A stretch of 44,273 bases of DNA from Nocardia carnea (GTDB taxonomy: Bacteria > Actinomycetota > Actinomycetes > Mycobacteriales > Mycobacteriaceae). Under the pieces are notes generated by a model. It made no database searches. It saw only the letters and a list, made by a program, of their open reading frames with translations, and was not told where the DNA came from. Below are positions 26,525 to 35,593 of this stretch, piece after piece. Location of the stretch: NCBI RefSeq assembly GCF_029868855.1, contig NZ_JARWOV010000025.1, forward strand, positions 1 through 44,273, read 5' to 3'. How positions within the stretch are numbered: the first letter of the stretch is position 1; each line of letters begins with the position of its first letter. The translations under genes were made by a program, and so were the position numbers.

Positions 26525-26923
26525 GTGAACCGGGCTCCGGAGGACCTGCGCTACACCGCCGAACACGAATGGGTACGGCGGATCGAACCCACTCGGGTCC
26601 GGGTGGGAATCACCGACTACGCGCAGTCGCAACTCGGTGACGTCGTGTTCGTTCAGTTGCCCGAAACCGGTGCCGACGTTGCCGCCGGGGACGGCATCGC
26701 CGAGGTCGAATCGACCAAGAGCGTTTCCGACATCTACGCTCCCCTGAGCGCGAAAGTCGTTGCGGTGAACCAGGAATTGGAGGCGAAGCCGGAAACGCTG
26801 AACACCGATCCCTACGGTGGCGGGTGGTTGTTCGAACTCGAGGTGGACAGTGCCTCGGCACTGGACTCGAGTCTCGGGGAACTGCTCGATGCCGCAGGTT
26901 ATCAAGGAGTTATCGGGGGCTGA
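26525..26923 (+). CDS. gcvH: glycine cleavage system H protein
   Basis: A 132-aa lipoyl carrier of the glycine cleavage system, shuttling the aminomethyl group from GcvP to GcvT. The lipoyl lysine is in EVESTKSVSDIYAP near residue 63, and DLRYTAEHEWVR near the N-terminus is typical. The GTG at 26525 is supported by AGGAAAGGA about seven bases upstream. It lies 42 bases after pgsA2 and 150 bases before garA. In M. tuberculosis three genes (Rv1823-Rv1825) separate pgsA2 and gcvH; here they are absent. gcvP is 3.3 kb downstream; gcvT is not in the window. Confidence 0.97.
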   Translation: MNRAPEDLRYTAEHEWVRRIEPTRVRVGITDYAQSQLGDVVFVQLPETGADVAAGDGIAEVESTKSVSDIYAPLSAKVVAVNQELEAKPETLNTDPYGGGWLFELEVDSASALDSSLGELLDAAGYQGVIGG

Positions 26924-27073
26924 TCCAGCCTTCCCGGTTCTACCTGCACGGGCACGGCCCGGCAGGGTACGGTCAATGCCAACGGATGTGCCGCCCGGAG
27001 TCGGGGCCGCCGAGCCACGTCGCACCGCGGCATCTGCCTGCATGGTTTATGAGGTTCGAGGAGGAGAGAAACG

Positions 27074-27559
27074 GTGAGCGAGAACAAAGACCCGGGTTAC
27101 GGGGAGACCGCGGCCGAGACGACGTCGGTCTTCCGCGCGGATTTCCTGAACGAGGTCGACGCATCGCGCTCCGGCGAGCCGACCGGCGAACAGCCGGTGC
27201 AGGGTGTCGAAGGTCTTCCGGTCGGAGCGGCGCTGCTGGTGGTCAAACGTGGTCCGAACGCGGGTTCGCGATTCCTGCTGGATCAGCCGACCACCTCGGC
27301 CGGTCGCCATCCCGACAGCGATATCTTCCTCGACGATGTCACCGTCAGCCGCCGCCATGCCGAGTTCCGGCAGGACGAGGATTCCTTCCAGGTCGTGGAT
27401 GTGGGCAGCCTGAACGGCACCTATGTCAACCGGGAGCCGGTGGATTCCTCGGAACTGCAGAACGGTGACGAGGTACAGATCGGCAAGTTCCGGCTGGTGT
27501 TCCTCACCGGCCCGCGGACGCAGGAGGCCGGTTCGGCCGCCGGGGCCGGTAGTTTGTGA
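27074..27559 (+). CDS. garA: FHA-domain glutamate-metabolism regulator
   Basis: A 161-aa GarA/OdhI orthologue. The N-terminal phosphorylation motif ETTSVFRADF (two threonines near residues 14-15) is conserved and is the known target of PknB and PknG in mycobacteria. The FHA domain (about 55-145) shows AGRHPDSDIFLDDVTVSRRH and GSLNGTYVNR. Unphosphorylated GarA inhibits 2-oxoglutarate dehydrogenase-type enzymes and NAD-glutamate dehydrogenase and activates glutamate synthase; phosphorylation makes it bind its own FHA and switches it off. Start GTG at 27074 with GAGGAGGAGAG upstream. The order gcvH-garA-MerR is as in M. tuberculosis Rv1826-Rv1828. Confidence 0.96.
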   Translation: MSENKDPGYGETAAETTSVFRADFLNEVDASRSGEPTGEQPVQGVEGLPVGAALLVVKRGPNAGSRFLLDQPTTSAGRHPDSDIFLDDVTVSRRHAEFRQDEDSFQVVDVGSLNGTYVNREPVDSSELQNGDEVQIGKFRLVFLTGPRTQEAGSAAGAGSL

Positions 27560-27575
27560 ACAAGTGATGATCGGT

Positions 27576-27598
27576 GCGCCGATCCGGGTGATCGGCGC
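27576..27598 (+). terminator. hairpin after garA
   Basis: GCGCCGATC-CGGGT-GATCGGCGC is a perfect 9-bp stem with a five-base loop between garA and the next gene. No T tract follows, so it may be a weak terminator or an RNA-stability element. Confidence 0.5.
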
Positions 27599-27621
27599 TT
27601 CGGCATGAAAGACTCGAGGTC

Positions 27622-28425
27622 ATGACAGGCGCGGCGCAGCAGTGGGCGCACGGAGGGATGTCGATCGGCTCCGTGCTCGATCTGCTGCGGCCGGATTTTC
27701 CGGATATCACCATCTCCAAGATCCGATTCCTGGAAGCGGAGGGGCTGATCCGCCCGGAACGCACCCCCTCGGGTTACCGCCGATTCTCGGTGGCCGATTG
27801 TGAGCGCCTCCGGTTCGTACTGACCGCGCAGCGCGACCAGTACCTGCCGCTGAAGGTGATCAAGGAACAACTCGAGGCGATCGACAGCGGAGCCGCGACG
27901 CTCGGGGTGCGCGAGGCCCGTGCGCGGGCGCGCACCGCCCGTCCGGAGGCGGGGCAGGATATGGCGGACGAGGGTGCGACGACACCGCGGCCGCCGCGCC
28001 GGTTGGCGGTCCAGCCCGGCCGGATCACCGCCGACGAACTCGAATTCGATCACGAGATCCGGGTAACCCGCGAGGATCTGCTCGACCAGGCCGGTATCGA
28101 CGATAAATTCCTTACGGATCTGATCCGGGCGAATCTGATCACTCCGGGGCCCGCCGGTTTCTTCGACGCCGACGCGGTGACTTTGGCCACTACGGCCAAG
28201 GCGATGGCCGAATTCGGTTTGGAGGCCCGGCATCTGCGTGCGTTCAAGCTCGCCGCGGACCGGGAGGCGGCGCTGGTCGCGCAGATCGCCGCACCGATCG
28301 CGAAGAGCCGCGATGCCGGCGCTCGCGCGCGGGCGGAGGAGACCGTGCGGGAACTCGCCGCACTGTCGCTCACCTTGCACGCGAGCCTGGTAAAGGCCTC
28401 GGTGCGCAACTCACTGGGCGGCTGA
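27622..28425 (+). CDS. ftsR: MerR family regulator, FtsR/Rv1828-like
   Basis: A 267-aa MerR-type regulator. The DNA-binding part (residues about 10-80: MSIGSVLDLLRPDFPDITIS, KIRFLEAEGLIRPERTPSGY, RRFSVADCERLRFV) is followed by a longer effector-like region with a second helical domain. Length and position after garA match M. tuberculosis Rv1828 and the FtsR protein of Corynebacterium, which activates ftsZ expression. It is not a metal-sensing MerR, as no cysteine cluster is present. Start ATG at 27622 with a GAGG ribosome site. Role assigned from synteny and family; DNA targets are not visible here. Confidence 0.9.
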   Translation: MTGAAQQWAHGGMSIGSVLDLLRPDFPDITISKIRFLEAEGLIRPERTPSGYRRFSVADCERLRFVLTAQRDQYLPLKVIKEQLEAIDSGAATLGVREARARARTARPEAGQDMADEGATTPRPPRRLAVQPGRITADELEFDHEIRVTREDLLDQAGIDDKFLTDLIRANLITPGPAGFFDADAVTLATTAKAMAEFGLEARHLRAFKLAADREAALVAQIAAPIAKSRDAGARARAEETVRELAALSLTLHASLVKASVRNSLGG

Positions 28426-28440
28426 ATCACCCGCGCTGTG

Positions 28441-28457
28441 CGCCGCCGTCGGCGGCG
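28441..28457 (+). terminator. GC hairpin after ftsR-like gene
   Basis: CGCCGCC-GTC-GGCGGCG, a 7-bp stem followed by TTAT, lies 15 bases after the ftsR stop. It fits a weak intrinsic terminator. Confidence 0.45.
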
Positions 28458-28625
28458 TTATCGGCCTGACCTGCGGCGAAATCGCCGGCGCCTACGCCGG
28501 TGGCAACACACCGATTCCGGAGCCCGTGTGCCATCGCGGCGGCGCCGGGAATTCGCCTAGACTCGTGGTACGGCGAGCCCTGCATCGGCGAGGGCGGGCG
28601 GCCGGGGAGTATGGGAGGCAGTGCG

Positions 28626-29099
28626 ATGAGCGAAATGCGCGTGATCGGCATCCGGGTCGAGCAGCCACAGAACCAGCCCGTCCTGCTGCTGCGGGAGGCC
28701 AGCGGTGAGCGGTATCTGCCCATCTGGATAGGGCAGGCGGAGGCCACGGCGATTGTGCTCGAGCAGGAGGGTGTCACCCCGGTCCGTCCGCTCACCCACG
28801 ATCTGATCAAGATTCTGATCGCCGATCTGGGGCACACCCTCGAAGAGGTCCATATCGTGGATCTCAAGGAGGGCACCTTCTACGCGGATCTGGTGTTCGA
28901 GAACGAGGTGCGGATATCGGCGCGTCCCTCCGATTCGGTGGCCATCGCGCTGCGCGTGGGCTGCCCGATCTATGCGGCGGAATCCGTGCTCGAGGAAGCC
29001 GGTCTGGTGATGCCCGACGAACGCGAGGACGAAGTCGAAAAGTTCAAGGAGTTCCTCGAGTCGGTATCCCCGGACGATTTCAAAGCGACCGACAGTTGA
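28626..29099 (+). CDS. bifunctional nuclease domain protein, Rv1829-like
   Basis: A 157-aa protein of the BFN/DUF151 family. Typical parts are MRVIGIRVEQPQNQPVLLLR, LPIWIGQAEATAI, THDLIKILIADLG and SARPSDSVAIALRVGCPIYA. The plant relatives show nuclease activity on RNA and DNA; the function of the bacterial ones is unsettled. It lies between two MerR-type genes exactly as in M. tuberculosis (Rv1828-Rv1829-Rv1830). The ATG at 28626 follows GGGAGG; a -10-like TAGACT at about 28557-28562 suggests its own promoter. Confidence 0.93.
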   Translation: MSEMRVIGIRVEQPQNQPVLLLREASGERYLPIWIGQAEATAIVLEQEGVTPVRPLTHDLIKILIADLGHTLEEVHIVDLKEGTFYADLVFENEVRISARPSDSVAIALRVGCPIYAAESVLEEAGLVMPDEREDEVEKFKEFLESVSPDDFKATDS

Positions 29100-29115
29100 G
29101 TTTTCCGAATATTTT

Positions 29116-29138
29116 CTAGACCTCAACTACAGGTCGAG
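29116..29138. promoter_or_regulatory. inverted repeat upstream of the second MerR gene
   Basis: CTAGACCT-N7-AGGTCGAG pairs at seven of eight positions. It lies in the 163-base gap before the MerR gene at 29263. MerR-family operators are inverted repeats of this size, so autoregulation or control by the ftsR-like neighbour is plausible. Confidence 0.45.
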
Positions 29139-29262
29139 ACTGTTACCGCGCGTCGCGTTTGGATCGGCACCTCTGCAGCCGAGAGAATGGGAAGAGTAGC
29201 CTCGTACTCGACGCCGGGCCGTCGGGTATGGGCACAGATCGGCGGAGCAAGGGAGTAGTTCA

Positions 29263-29853
29263 GTGGCAGAGCATATGCGGGATATGCGGTCGGAAGTGGG
29301 CCCGCCTCGGCGCTACGAAATACAACCCGGATTGTTCCCCGACGATTCGGTCCCCGACGACCTGGTCGGATACCGGGTGCCGACGGCATGTCAGGTCGCC
29401 GGTATCACCTACCGGCAATTGGACTACTGGGCGCGGACCGGTCTGGTCAAACCATCCATTCGCGGCGCCGCCGGGTCGGGTAGCCAGCGGTTGTATTCCT
29501 TCAAAGACATCCTGGTCCTGAAAATCGTGAAACGTCTGCTCGATGCCGGTATTTCGCTGCAGAACATCCGCATCGCGGTCGATCATCTGCGCAGCCGCGG
29601 CGTACAGGATCTGGCGAATATCACCCTGTTCTCCGACGGCACCTCGGTCTACGAGTGCACCTCGCCGGAAGAGGTCGTCGATTTACTGCAGGGCGGTCAG
29701 GGGGTGTTCGGGATCGCGGTCAACAGTGCGATGCGCGAGCTCACCGGCGCCATCGCGGCTTTTCCCGCCGAACGCGCGGCGGAGTCCACCGATCGGCCCG
29801 AGGACGAATTATCCTTTCGGCGCAAAGCACGCATGACCCGGAAAACCGGGTAG
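29263..29853 (+). CDS. MerR family regulator, Rv1830-like
   Basis: A 196-aa MerR-type regulator. The winged helix begins at about residue 35 with VGYRVPTACQVAGITYRQLD and continues YWARTGLVKPSIRGAAGSGSQRLYSF, where the serine-rich loop is typical of this subgroup. DILVLKIVKRLLDAGISLQN is the dimer-helix entry. It matches Rv1830 of M. tuberculosis by order and length. The GTG at 29263 has GGGAGTA upstream. The 100 bases downstream lead into the glycine riboswitch of gcvP. Confidence 0.93.
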   Translation: MAEHMRDMRSEVGPPRRYEIQPGLFPDDSVPDDLVGYRVPTACQVAGITYRQLDYWARTGLVKPSIRGAAGSGSQRLYSFKDILVLKIVKRLLDAGISLQNIRIAVDHLRSRGVQDLANITLFSDGTSVYECTSPEEVVDLLQGGQGVFGIAVNSAMRELTGAIAAFPAERAAESTDRPEDELSFRRKARMTRKTG

Positions 29854-29950
29854 CAGCCTCCGTCTCCACCGGCACGGGTGCGGCCGACGACACATTCAGG
29901 GTGAGTTCCCGTCCGGCCCGGTCGCCGGGCTAAGATAACCGGGCGCCGTA

Positions 29951-30150
29951 GCCGTGCGGGAGAGTCCCGGGTCCGCTGAGGTCCCGGGCGCCGAAGGAGC
30001 AGCACCTCCCCGTCAATCTCTCAGGCACCAGGACCGTACGGGAACCGGCGCCTCTGGAAAGTGGTGGCTGCGGGCCGCCCGCCCAAGGTGAAAGGCGCTC
30101 GGTCCCATGGCCCGGCCGCCGAAGCTCTCAGGCGCCGCGACAGAGGGGGA
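29951..30150 (+). ncRNA. tandem glycine riboswitch
   Basis: Two glycine aptamers stand in tandem before gcvP. Aptamer 1 (about 29951-30043) contains CCGAAGGAGCAGCACCTCCC and AATCTCTCAGGCACC. Aptamer 2 (about 30049-30150) contains CCCAAGGTGAAAGGC and GAAGCTCTCAGGCGCC and closes with its P1 partner CAGAGGGG. The repeated CTCTCAGGC core is the class hallmark. Glycine binding usually turns on glycine cleavage genes. After it, GGCCCCT (30163-30169) can pair with the ribosome site AGGGAGCC (30188-30195) across one bulge, so translational control is plausible (inference). Confidence 0.93.
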
Positions 30151-30198
30151 GGGTCCTGTGTCGGCCCCTACGGCCGGCCGCCCTACCAGGGAGCCGTG

Positions 30199-33015
30199 GT
30201 GACCCAGAGCTTCGCAGACCGGCATATCGGACCCGACGGCGCCGGGTTCGCGCATATCCTCGCCGAGATCGGTATCGCGTCCGCCGATGAACTCGCCGCG
30301 GCCGCGCTGCCCGCCGCGATTCGTGACACCTACCCTCCTACGGGCGATACCGATCCCCTCGCGGGCCTGCCACCGGCCGCGACCGAGCACGAGGTGCTGG
30401 CCGAACTGGCCGCGCTCGCGGCGACCGACACAGTGGCCACCTCGATGATCGGGCTCGGCTACTACGACACCCTGACCCCGCCCGTTCTGGTGCGCAATCT
30501 GCTGGAGAACCCGGCCTGGTACACCGCCTACACGCCCTACCAGCCCGAGATCAGCCAGGGCCGGCTCGAAGCGCTGCTCAATTTCCAGACCATGGTGACC
30601 GACCTGACCGGTTTGGACGTGGCGAACGCGTCCATGCTGGACGAGGCCACCGCGGCGGCCGAGGCGATGACGTTGATGCACCGGGCCGGTCGCGGCCGCG
30701 GGACCCGCCTGGTGGTCGACCGTGATCTCTTCCCGCAGACGCGCACCGTGCTGACCACCCGCGCCGAACCGCTCGGCATCGAGCTCGTGGAGACCGATCT
30801 GGCCGGCGACGGGTTGCCCGACGGCGAGTTCTTCGGCGTCTTGCTGCAGTTGCCGGGTGCTTCCGGGCGCGTGGTGGACTGGACCGACATCATCGCGCAG
30901 GCCCATGAGCGCGGTGCGCTGGTGGCCGCCGGCGCCGATCTGCTCGCCCTCACCCTGATCACCCCGCCGGGGGAGCAGGGGGCCGATATCTGCTTCGGTA
31001 CCACGCAACGATTCGGCGTGCCCATGGGGTTCGGTGGCCCCCATGCCGGCTATCTCGCGGTCCGCACCGCCCACGCCCGCCAGTTGCCCGGCCGCCTGGT
31101 CGGGGTGTCCAAGGACGCCGACGGCGCCCCGGCCTACCGGCTCGCCCTGCAGACCCGGGAACAGCATATTCGCCGGGAGAAGGCCACCTCCAACATCTGC
31201 ACCGCGCAGGTGCTGCTGGCGATCGTCGCCGCAATGTATGCCTGCTACCACGGTGCCGACGGATTGCGAGATATCGCGCGGCGGGTGCACGGTCATGCCG
31301 AACGGCTCGCGGCGGCGCTGGGTGAGGCCGTCGTCCACGACAAGTATTTCGATACCGTCCTGGCCCGCGTGCCCGGCCATGCCGAGAGCGTGGTCGCCAA
31401 GGCCGCCGCCCGAGGGATCAATCTGCGCCTGGTGGATGACGACCACGTCGCCGTCGCCTGTGACGAAGCGACCACCGAGGACCATATCGCCGCGGTGCTG
31501 GATGCGTTCGGTGTCGCGCCCGCCGAACCCGTCTGCGCGGGTATCGCCGATCGCACCTCGGAGTTCCTCACCCACCCGGCGTTCACCCGCTACCACACCG
31601 AAACGGCCATGTTGCGGTACCTGCGGGCGCTGTCGGACAAGGACATCGCGCTGGACCGCAGTATGATTCCGCTCGGCTCCTGCACCATGAAACTCAATGC
31701 CACCGCGGAGATGGAGCCGATCACCTGGCCCGGCTTCGCCCGGTTGCATCCGTACGCACCGGCCACCGACGTGCCCGGCCTGCTGCGGGTGATCGACGAC
31801 CTGGAGCGGTGGCTGGCCGAGATCACCGGATACGACTCGGTGAGCCTGCAGCCCAACGCAGGCAGCCAGGGGGAGTACGCGGGTCTGCTGGCCATCCGGC
31901 GCTACCACCGGGACCGCGGCGATACCGGGCGCGATACCTGCCTCATTCCGTCCAGCGCCCACGGCACCAACGCGGCTTCCGCGGCCATGGCGGGGCTGCG
32001 TGTGGAAGTGGTGAAATGCCGGGACAACGGTGATGTCGATCTCGATGATCTACGCGCCAAAATCGCCGACCACGCCGACCGGCTGGCCTGCATCATGATC
32101 ACCTACCCCTCCACGCACGGCGTGTACGAGCACGAGATCGCCGACCTGTGTGCGCTGGTCCACGACGCCGGCGGCCAGGTCTACGTCGACGGCGCGAACC
32201 TGAACGCGCTGGTCGGGCTGGCCCGGCCGGGCCGGTTCGGCGGTGATGTCAGCCATCTCAATCTGCACAAGACGTTCTGCATCCCGCACGGCGGCGGCGG
32301 TCCCGGTGTCGGGCCGGTCGCGGTGCGTTCGCATCTGGCCCCGTACCTGCCCGGGGACCCACTGATCACCGATTCGCACGCCGTCTCGGCGGCGAACTAC
32401 GGTTCGGCCTCGATCCTGCCGATCACCTGGGCCTATATCCGGATGATGGGGGCGGACGGTCTGCGCCGCGCCACGCTCACCGCGATCGCGTCGGCGAACT
32501 ATCTGGCCCGCCGGCTGGGGGAGCACTATCCGGTCCTCTACACGGGCGCAAACGAGATGGTCGCCCACGAATGCATCCTGGACCTGCGTGAGATCACCAA
32601 ACGTACCGGCGTCACCGTCGACGATGTGGCCAAACGGCTGGCCGACTACGGATTCCACGCACCCACCATGAGCTTCCCCGTGGCGGGCACGCTGATGGTG
32701 GAGCCCACCGAGAGCGAGGATCTCGCCGAACTCGACGAGTTCGCCGAGGCGATGATCGCCATCCGCCGGGAGATCGACCGGGTTGCCGCGGGGGAATGGC
32801 CGGTGGACGACAACCCGCTGCGCAACGCCCCCCACACGGCGGCCTGCCTGGTCGCCGACTGGGACCACCCGTACAGCCGGGAGACCGCGGTGTACCCGCG
32901 CGGGGTCACGCATACCCGGGCCAAAGTATGGCCCGCGGTGCGGCGGATCGACGGTGCGTTCGGCGACCGCAACCTGGTGTGCACCTGCCCACCGCTCGAC
33001 GCCTACAGCGACTGA
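30199..33015 (+). CDS. gcvP: glycine dehydrogenase (decarboxylating), P protein
   Basis: A 938-aa PLP enzyme that decarboxylates glycine and passes the aminomethyl group to lipoyl-GcvH. It is the full-length fused form. The N-terminal inactive half starts FADRHIGPD and contains [13 protein letters not shown]. The C-terminal half has the PLP lysine in [14 protein letters not shown] near residue 695 and [11 protein letters not shown] near 585. The start is a GTG at 30199 with AGGGAG five bases upstream; a GTG at 30196 is equally in frame. The tandem riboswitch directly upstream ties expression to glycine. It corresponds to M. tuberculosis Rv1832 (gcvB). Confidence 0.97.
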   Translation: MTQSFADRHIGPDGAGFAHILAEIGIASADELAAAALPAAIRDTYPPTGDTDPLAGLPPAATEHEVLAELAALAATDTVATSMIGLGYYDTLTPPVLVRNLLENPAWYTAYTPYQPEISQGRLEALLNFQTMVTDLTGLDVANASMLDEATAAAEAMTLMHRAGRGRGTRLVVDRDLFPQTRTVLTTRAEPLGIELVETDLAGDGLPDGEFFGVLLQLPGASGRVVDWTDIIAQAHERGALVAAGADLLALTLITPPGEQGADICFGTTQRFGVPMGFGGPHAGYLAVRTAHARQLPGRLVGVSKDADGAPAYRLALQTREQHIRREKATSNICTAQVLLAIVAAMYACYHGADGLRDIARRVHGHAERLAAALGEAVVHDKYFDTVLARVPGHAESVVAKAAARGINLRLVDDDHVAVACDEATTEDHIAAVLDAFGVAPAEPVCAGIADRTSEFLTHPAFTRYHTETAMLRYLRALSDKDIALDRSMIPLGSCTMKLNATAEMEPITWPGFARLHPYAPATDVPGLLRVIDDLERWLAEITGYDSVSLQPNAGSQGEYAGLLAIRRYHRDRGDTGRDTCLIPSSAHGTNAASAAMAGLRVEVVKCRDNGDVDLDDLRAKIADHADRLACIMITYPSTHGVYEHEIADLCALVHDAGGQVYVDGANLNALVGLARPGRFGGDVSHLNLHKTFCIPHGGGGPGVGPVAVRSHLAPYLPGDPLITDSHAVSAANYGSASILPITWAYIRMMGADGLRRATLTAIASANYLARRLGEHYPVLYTGANEMVAHECILDLREITKRTGVTVDDVAKRLADYGFHAPTMSFPVAGTLMVEPTESEDLAELDEFAEAMIAIRREIDRVAAGEWPVDDNPLRNAPHTAACLVADWDHPYSRETAVYPRGVTHTRAKVWPAVRRIDGAFGDRNLVCTCPPLDAYSD

Positions 33016-33324
33016 ACGAGCTGATTCGCGGACGCCGACCGAGTACCGTCCCGGCATCGAGAGTTCGGCTGCACGGTCGCCGAGGTTCGCACTCCCGGGA
33101 CTCCGGCCGGTCGGCGTTCGGTTACCCCGGCCGGCCCGGTGCCGTACCGGCGGTTCGATCAACCGTCGGCGGTGCGGGTTCGTGCGCGGAGGACGGTGCT
33201 TCCGGGAGTCCCCGGCCGGCGTACTCTGTGGCGCGTTCCGGGTAGAACTGCCGTGTAGCAACTCCGTGTGCCGATCACGCGGCCGGCCGCGTGATCGGTA
33301 TGCGCCACCCGGTGTGTGCCGACG

Positions 33325-33347
33325 GTAGTGGGCAGGGGACCCACTAC
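33325..33347. terminator. hairpin between convergent gcvP and VWA genes
   Basis: GTAGTGGG-N7-CCCACTAC is a perfect 8-bp stem in the 431-base gap between the gcvP end (33015) and the convergent VWA gene (33447). It may stop transcription from both sides. The rest of the gap shows no gene that I can support. Confidence 0.5.
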
Positions 33348-33446
33348 TGCTACTGCGGAGAGCTGAAGTTTTTCGCCGCGGCGATACCCGGGAGCTGGGC
33401 CGCGCACTCCGGGGTGCTGGCGGCGACCCATGACCGCGTCCTTGGG

Positions 33447-35117
33447 TCAGGGAGTGGTCAGCGCGCTGACCATGGCCGTCCCGAATTCGAGATCGTTACT
33501 GGTGGGCAGGACCTTGTAGGTGCCTCCGGTGCGTTCGGCGAGGGCGCTCAGGGTATCGGCGCCCACGCCACCGACGACGATCACATCGATGCGGACCGGG
33601 GTCTGCGGGCTGCCCGCGTCCTCGATGGCCGCCGACAGGTCGGCACCGGTGAGGGCGGAACCGTCGTCCGGGCCGTCGGTGACCAGCAGGATCGAATTGG
33701 TGCGGTCGGCGGCGTAGTTCTCGATCGCGCTGCGGTAGGCGGCGAGCAGCGCCGGGTAGCACTCGTCGGTATTCGCGGCCGCCGCCTCGATATCGCCCAG
33801 CGAACCCATGAGCGTGCCCCGGTGCTCGTCGGTGAGCGGAGCGGTATCGACGACCACGTCGTACGGGTTGCCGTCCCCGGTGCCCGCGCCGAATGTCCAG
33901 ATTCCCAGACCGAATTCGGGTGGCATGACGTTGACCGTGGAGGCGAGGGCGCCGACGGCATTGGTCAGCCGGCTCTGTTCACCGTCGGTGGTCGCCATCG
34001 ACGCCGAAACGTCCACGAGGGCTGTCGCGTGCACCCCGAGGACCGGATTGTCGAGGACTGTGCGGAGCCGGTCCAGCGCGGCCCGCGGCGGAGCGGGGAC
34101 AGGCTCGGCCGGTGGGACGGCGAAACCGGCGGCGACCAGATCACGCTGCTGTTCCGGTTTGCGCAGATATTCGGCGAACAGGCCCGCGATCAGGTTCTCG
34201 GCCTTGTCCACCCAGGGCCCGGACATCAACGCGGCCGGATAGTCGGCCACCGGTGCCGCGCCGGCCGGCAGGTAGTACGTGGCGCCGGGGTTCGCCGCGA
34301 GCAACCGCTGGGTCACCGGCACCGCGTGGACCGCGGCCTCGGCCGGTGCGGCCGCCGACAGCGCCGTGATCGCCGCCGAGGTGTCCGTGATCTCCGGCGC
34401 GGCGGCCGCCAGCGCCGATACCGCGGAAATTGCCTGCCCGCCGGTCGCCGCTTCCTCGGTCAGCGGCTCGGTTCCGGAGATCGCGCCCGCCACCGCGGCG
34501 GCCACCGCCAGCGCGGTGTCGCCCGGTGGCAGCGCCAGCTGCAGGCCGTTCCAGCCCGGTAGTCCGATGGCTTCGAGCGAACCCTGTTGCAGCCGGGGTA
34601 GATCGGCCCAGGAGGTCTGGGTGGCCGCGAGCGCGTGACGCAGCACTTCGGGAACGGCCAGCACGATCGGGCTGGCCGCGATGGAGCGCGGAGTGCCCTC
34701 GATCAGGCCGGGCACCCGCATCGATTCGATCTGCCTGCTCGATACCGGAATCCACAGTGCCGGCCGGGGTCCGAGCACGGGATTCCAGGTGGCATCGGAA
34801 GTGAAGGCAGCGACCAGGTCCGCGGCCGGCCGCTCGGTGACCACCACCTCCGCGCAATGGTCGAGGACCACCGGCCGGGTCTCGTTGTAGCGGGCCGCGA
34901 TAGTACGCACCGGATCGGCGATCTCCGGGTCGACGGTGACATCGAGGACGGCGCGACCCTCCGCGCAGGTGCCGCCGGCCGTTGTGCCGCCCGCCGAATC
35001 CGGGCCTAGTTGCCACCAGCCGACGACGACCGCGAGCAGGGCCACGACCACCACCGCGGTGATCACCGGCCCCTTGCTGATTTCCCGGGAAGAGCCGGTG
35101 CTGCGATGGGTACCCAC
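33447..35117 (-). CDS. membrane-anchored VWA / solute-binding-like protein, Rv1836c-like
   Basis: A 556-aa extracytoplasmic protein. One N-terminal membrane helix (VITAVVVVALLAVVVGWW, about residues 18-35) anchors it. Residues about 55-345 resemble a type-2 periplasmic-binding (SBP_bac_11) domain. From about 365 a von Willebrand A domain carries the MIDAS motif DVSAS and a later TDGPDDGS. Such SBP-VWA proteins are frequent in actinobacteria, and their ligands are unknown. The position between gcvP and glcB suggests it is the counterpart of M. tuberculosis Rv1836c. Start GTG at 35117; TACACT ends eight bases upstream and may be a -10 of a nearly leaderless mRNA. Confidence 0.88.
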   Translation of the reverse strand: MGTHRSTGSSREISKGPVITAVVVVALLAVVVGWWQLGPDSAGGTTAGGTCAEGRAVLDVTVDPEIADPVRTIAARYNETRPVVLDHCAEVVVTERPAADLVAAFTSDATWNPVLGPRPALWIPVSSRQIESMRVPGLIEGTPRSIAASPIVLAVPEVLRHALAATQTSWADLPRLQQGSLEAIGLPGWNGLQLALPPGDTALAVAAAVAGAISGTEPLTEEAATGGQAISAVSALAAAAPEITDTSAAITALSAAAPAEAAVHAVPVTQRLLAANPGATYYLPAGAAPVADYPAALMSGPWVDKAENLIAGLFAEYLRKPEQQRDLVAAGFAVPPAEPVPAPPRAALDRLRTVLDNPVLGVHATALVDVSASMATTDGEQSRLTNAVGALASTVNVMPPEFGLGIWTFGAGTGDGNPYDVVVDTAPLTDEHRGTLMGSLGDIEAAAANTDECYPALLAAYRSAIENYAADRTNSILLVTDGPDDGSALTGADLSAAIEDAGSPQTPVRIDVIVVGGVGADTLSALAERTGGTYKVLPTSNDLEFGTAMVSALTTP

Positions 35118-35317
35118 GGCCAGTCAGTGTAAGGAGCCGAACGCGTTTGTGGCGCCACGGACGGAGGGTCCGGACACGGCTGGGATACGCCTCGGGTCCG
35201 TAGCGACCGAGACAAGCCGCGCGCGGGGCCCGGCCGACGGGTGTGAAGTCGGTCGAGAGACCCGGACCCGCGACGCTGGAGGCGGCGCAATCAGCACCGC
35301 CCCCAGTGGCGCACCCG

Positions 35318-35566
35318 TTATTCGCGGATCATCTTTCCCCGGTCGAATTCGTGCCCGCCCCACACCCCGGACTGTCCGGTCCGTTCGGCGAAGCCGCGGC
35401 AGTCCGGCCGGATCGGGCACCGGCCGCAGACAGCACGCGCGTACTCGAAGTCCTGCGATGGATACGGAAACCACGCCTCGTGGTTCGGGTCGCCGCGACA
35501 GGCGGCGCGGTGCCAGCCGTGGCTGTCGGATATCGGCAGCAGATCTGCCAGCACTTCGACGGTCAT
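35318..35566 (-). CDS. WhiB family iron-sulfur regulator
   Basis: An 82-aa WhiB-like protein. The four [4Fe-4S] cysteines are at residues 23, 47, 50 and 56 (C-x23-C-x2-C-x5-C), followed by the GVWGG turn at 67-71 and a short basic end. WhiB proteins bind sigma-A and respond to oxygen, NO or development signals. The basic tail is short, so DNA contact may be weak. Which Wbl class it is cannot be settled here. The ATG has a strong GAGAGGAGGGG ribosome site. It starts 27 bases after the HNH gene, so the two are probably one transcript. Confidence 0.92.
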   Translation of the reverse strand: MTVEVLADLLPISDSHGWHRAACRGDPNHEAWFPYPSQDFEYARAVCGRCPIRPDCRGFAERTGQSGVWGGHEFDRGKMIRE

Positions 35567-35593
35567 ATCGATCCCCTCCTCTCGCGGATCGGT

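Noticed and set aside
30013..31962. A 649-aa minus-strand open frame
   Set aside because: It lies antisense to gcvP and the riboswitch and has the Gly/Arg/His-rich composition of a mirror frame in high-GC DNA. gcvP is unmistakable.
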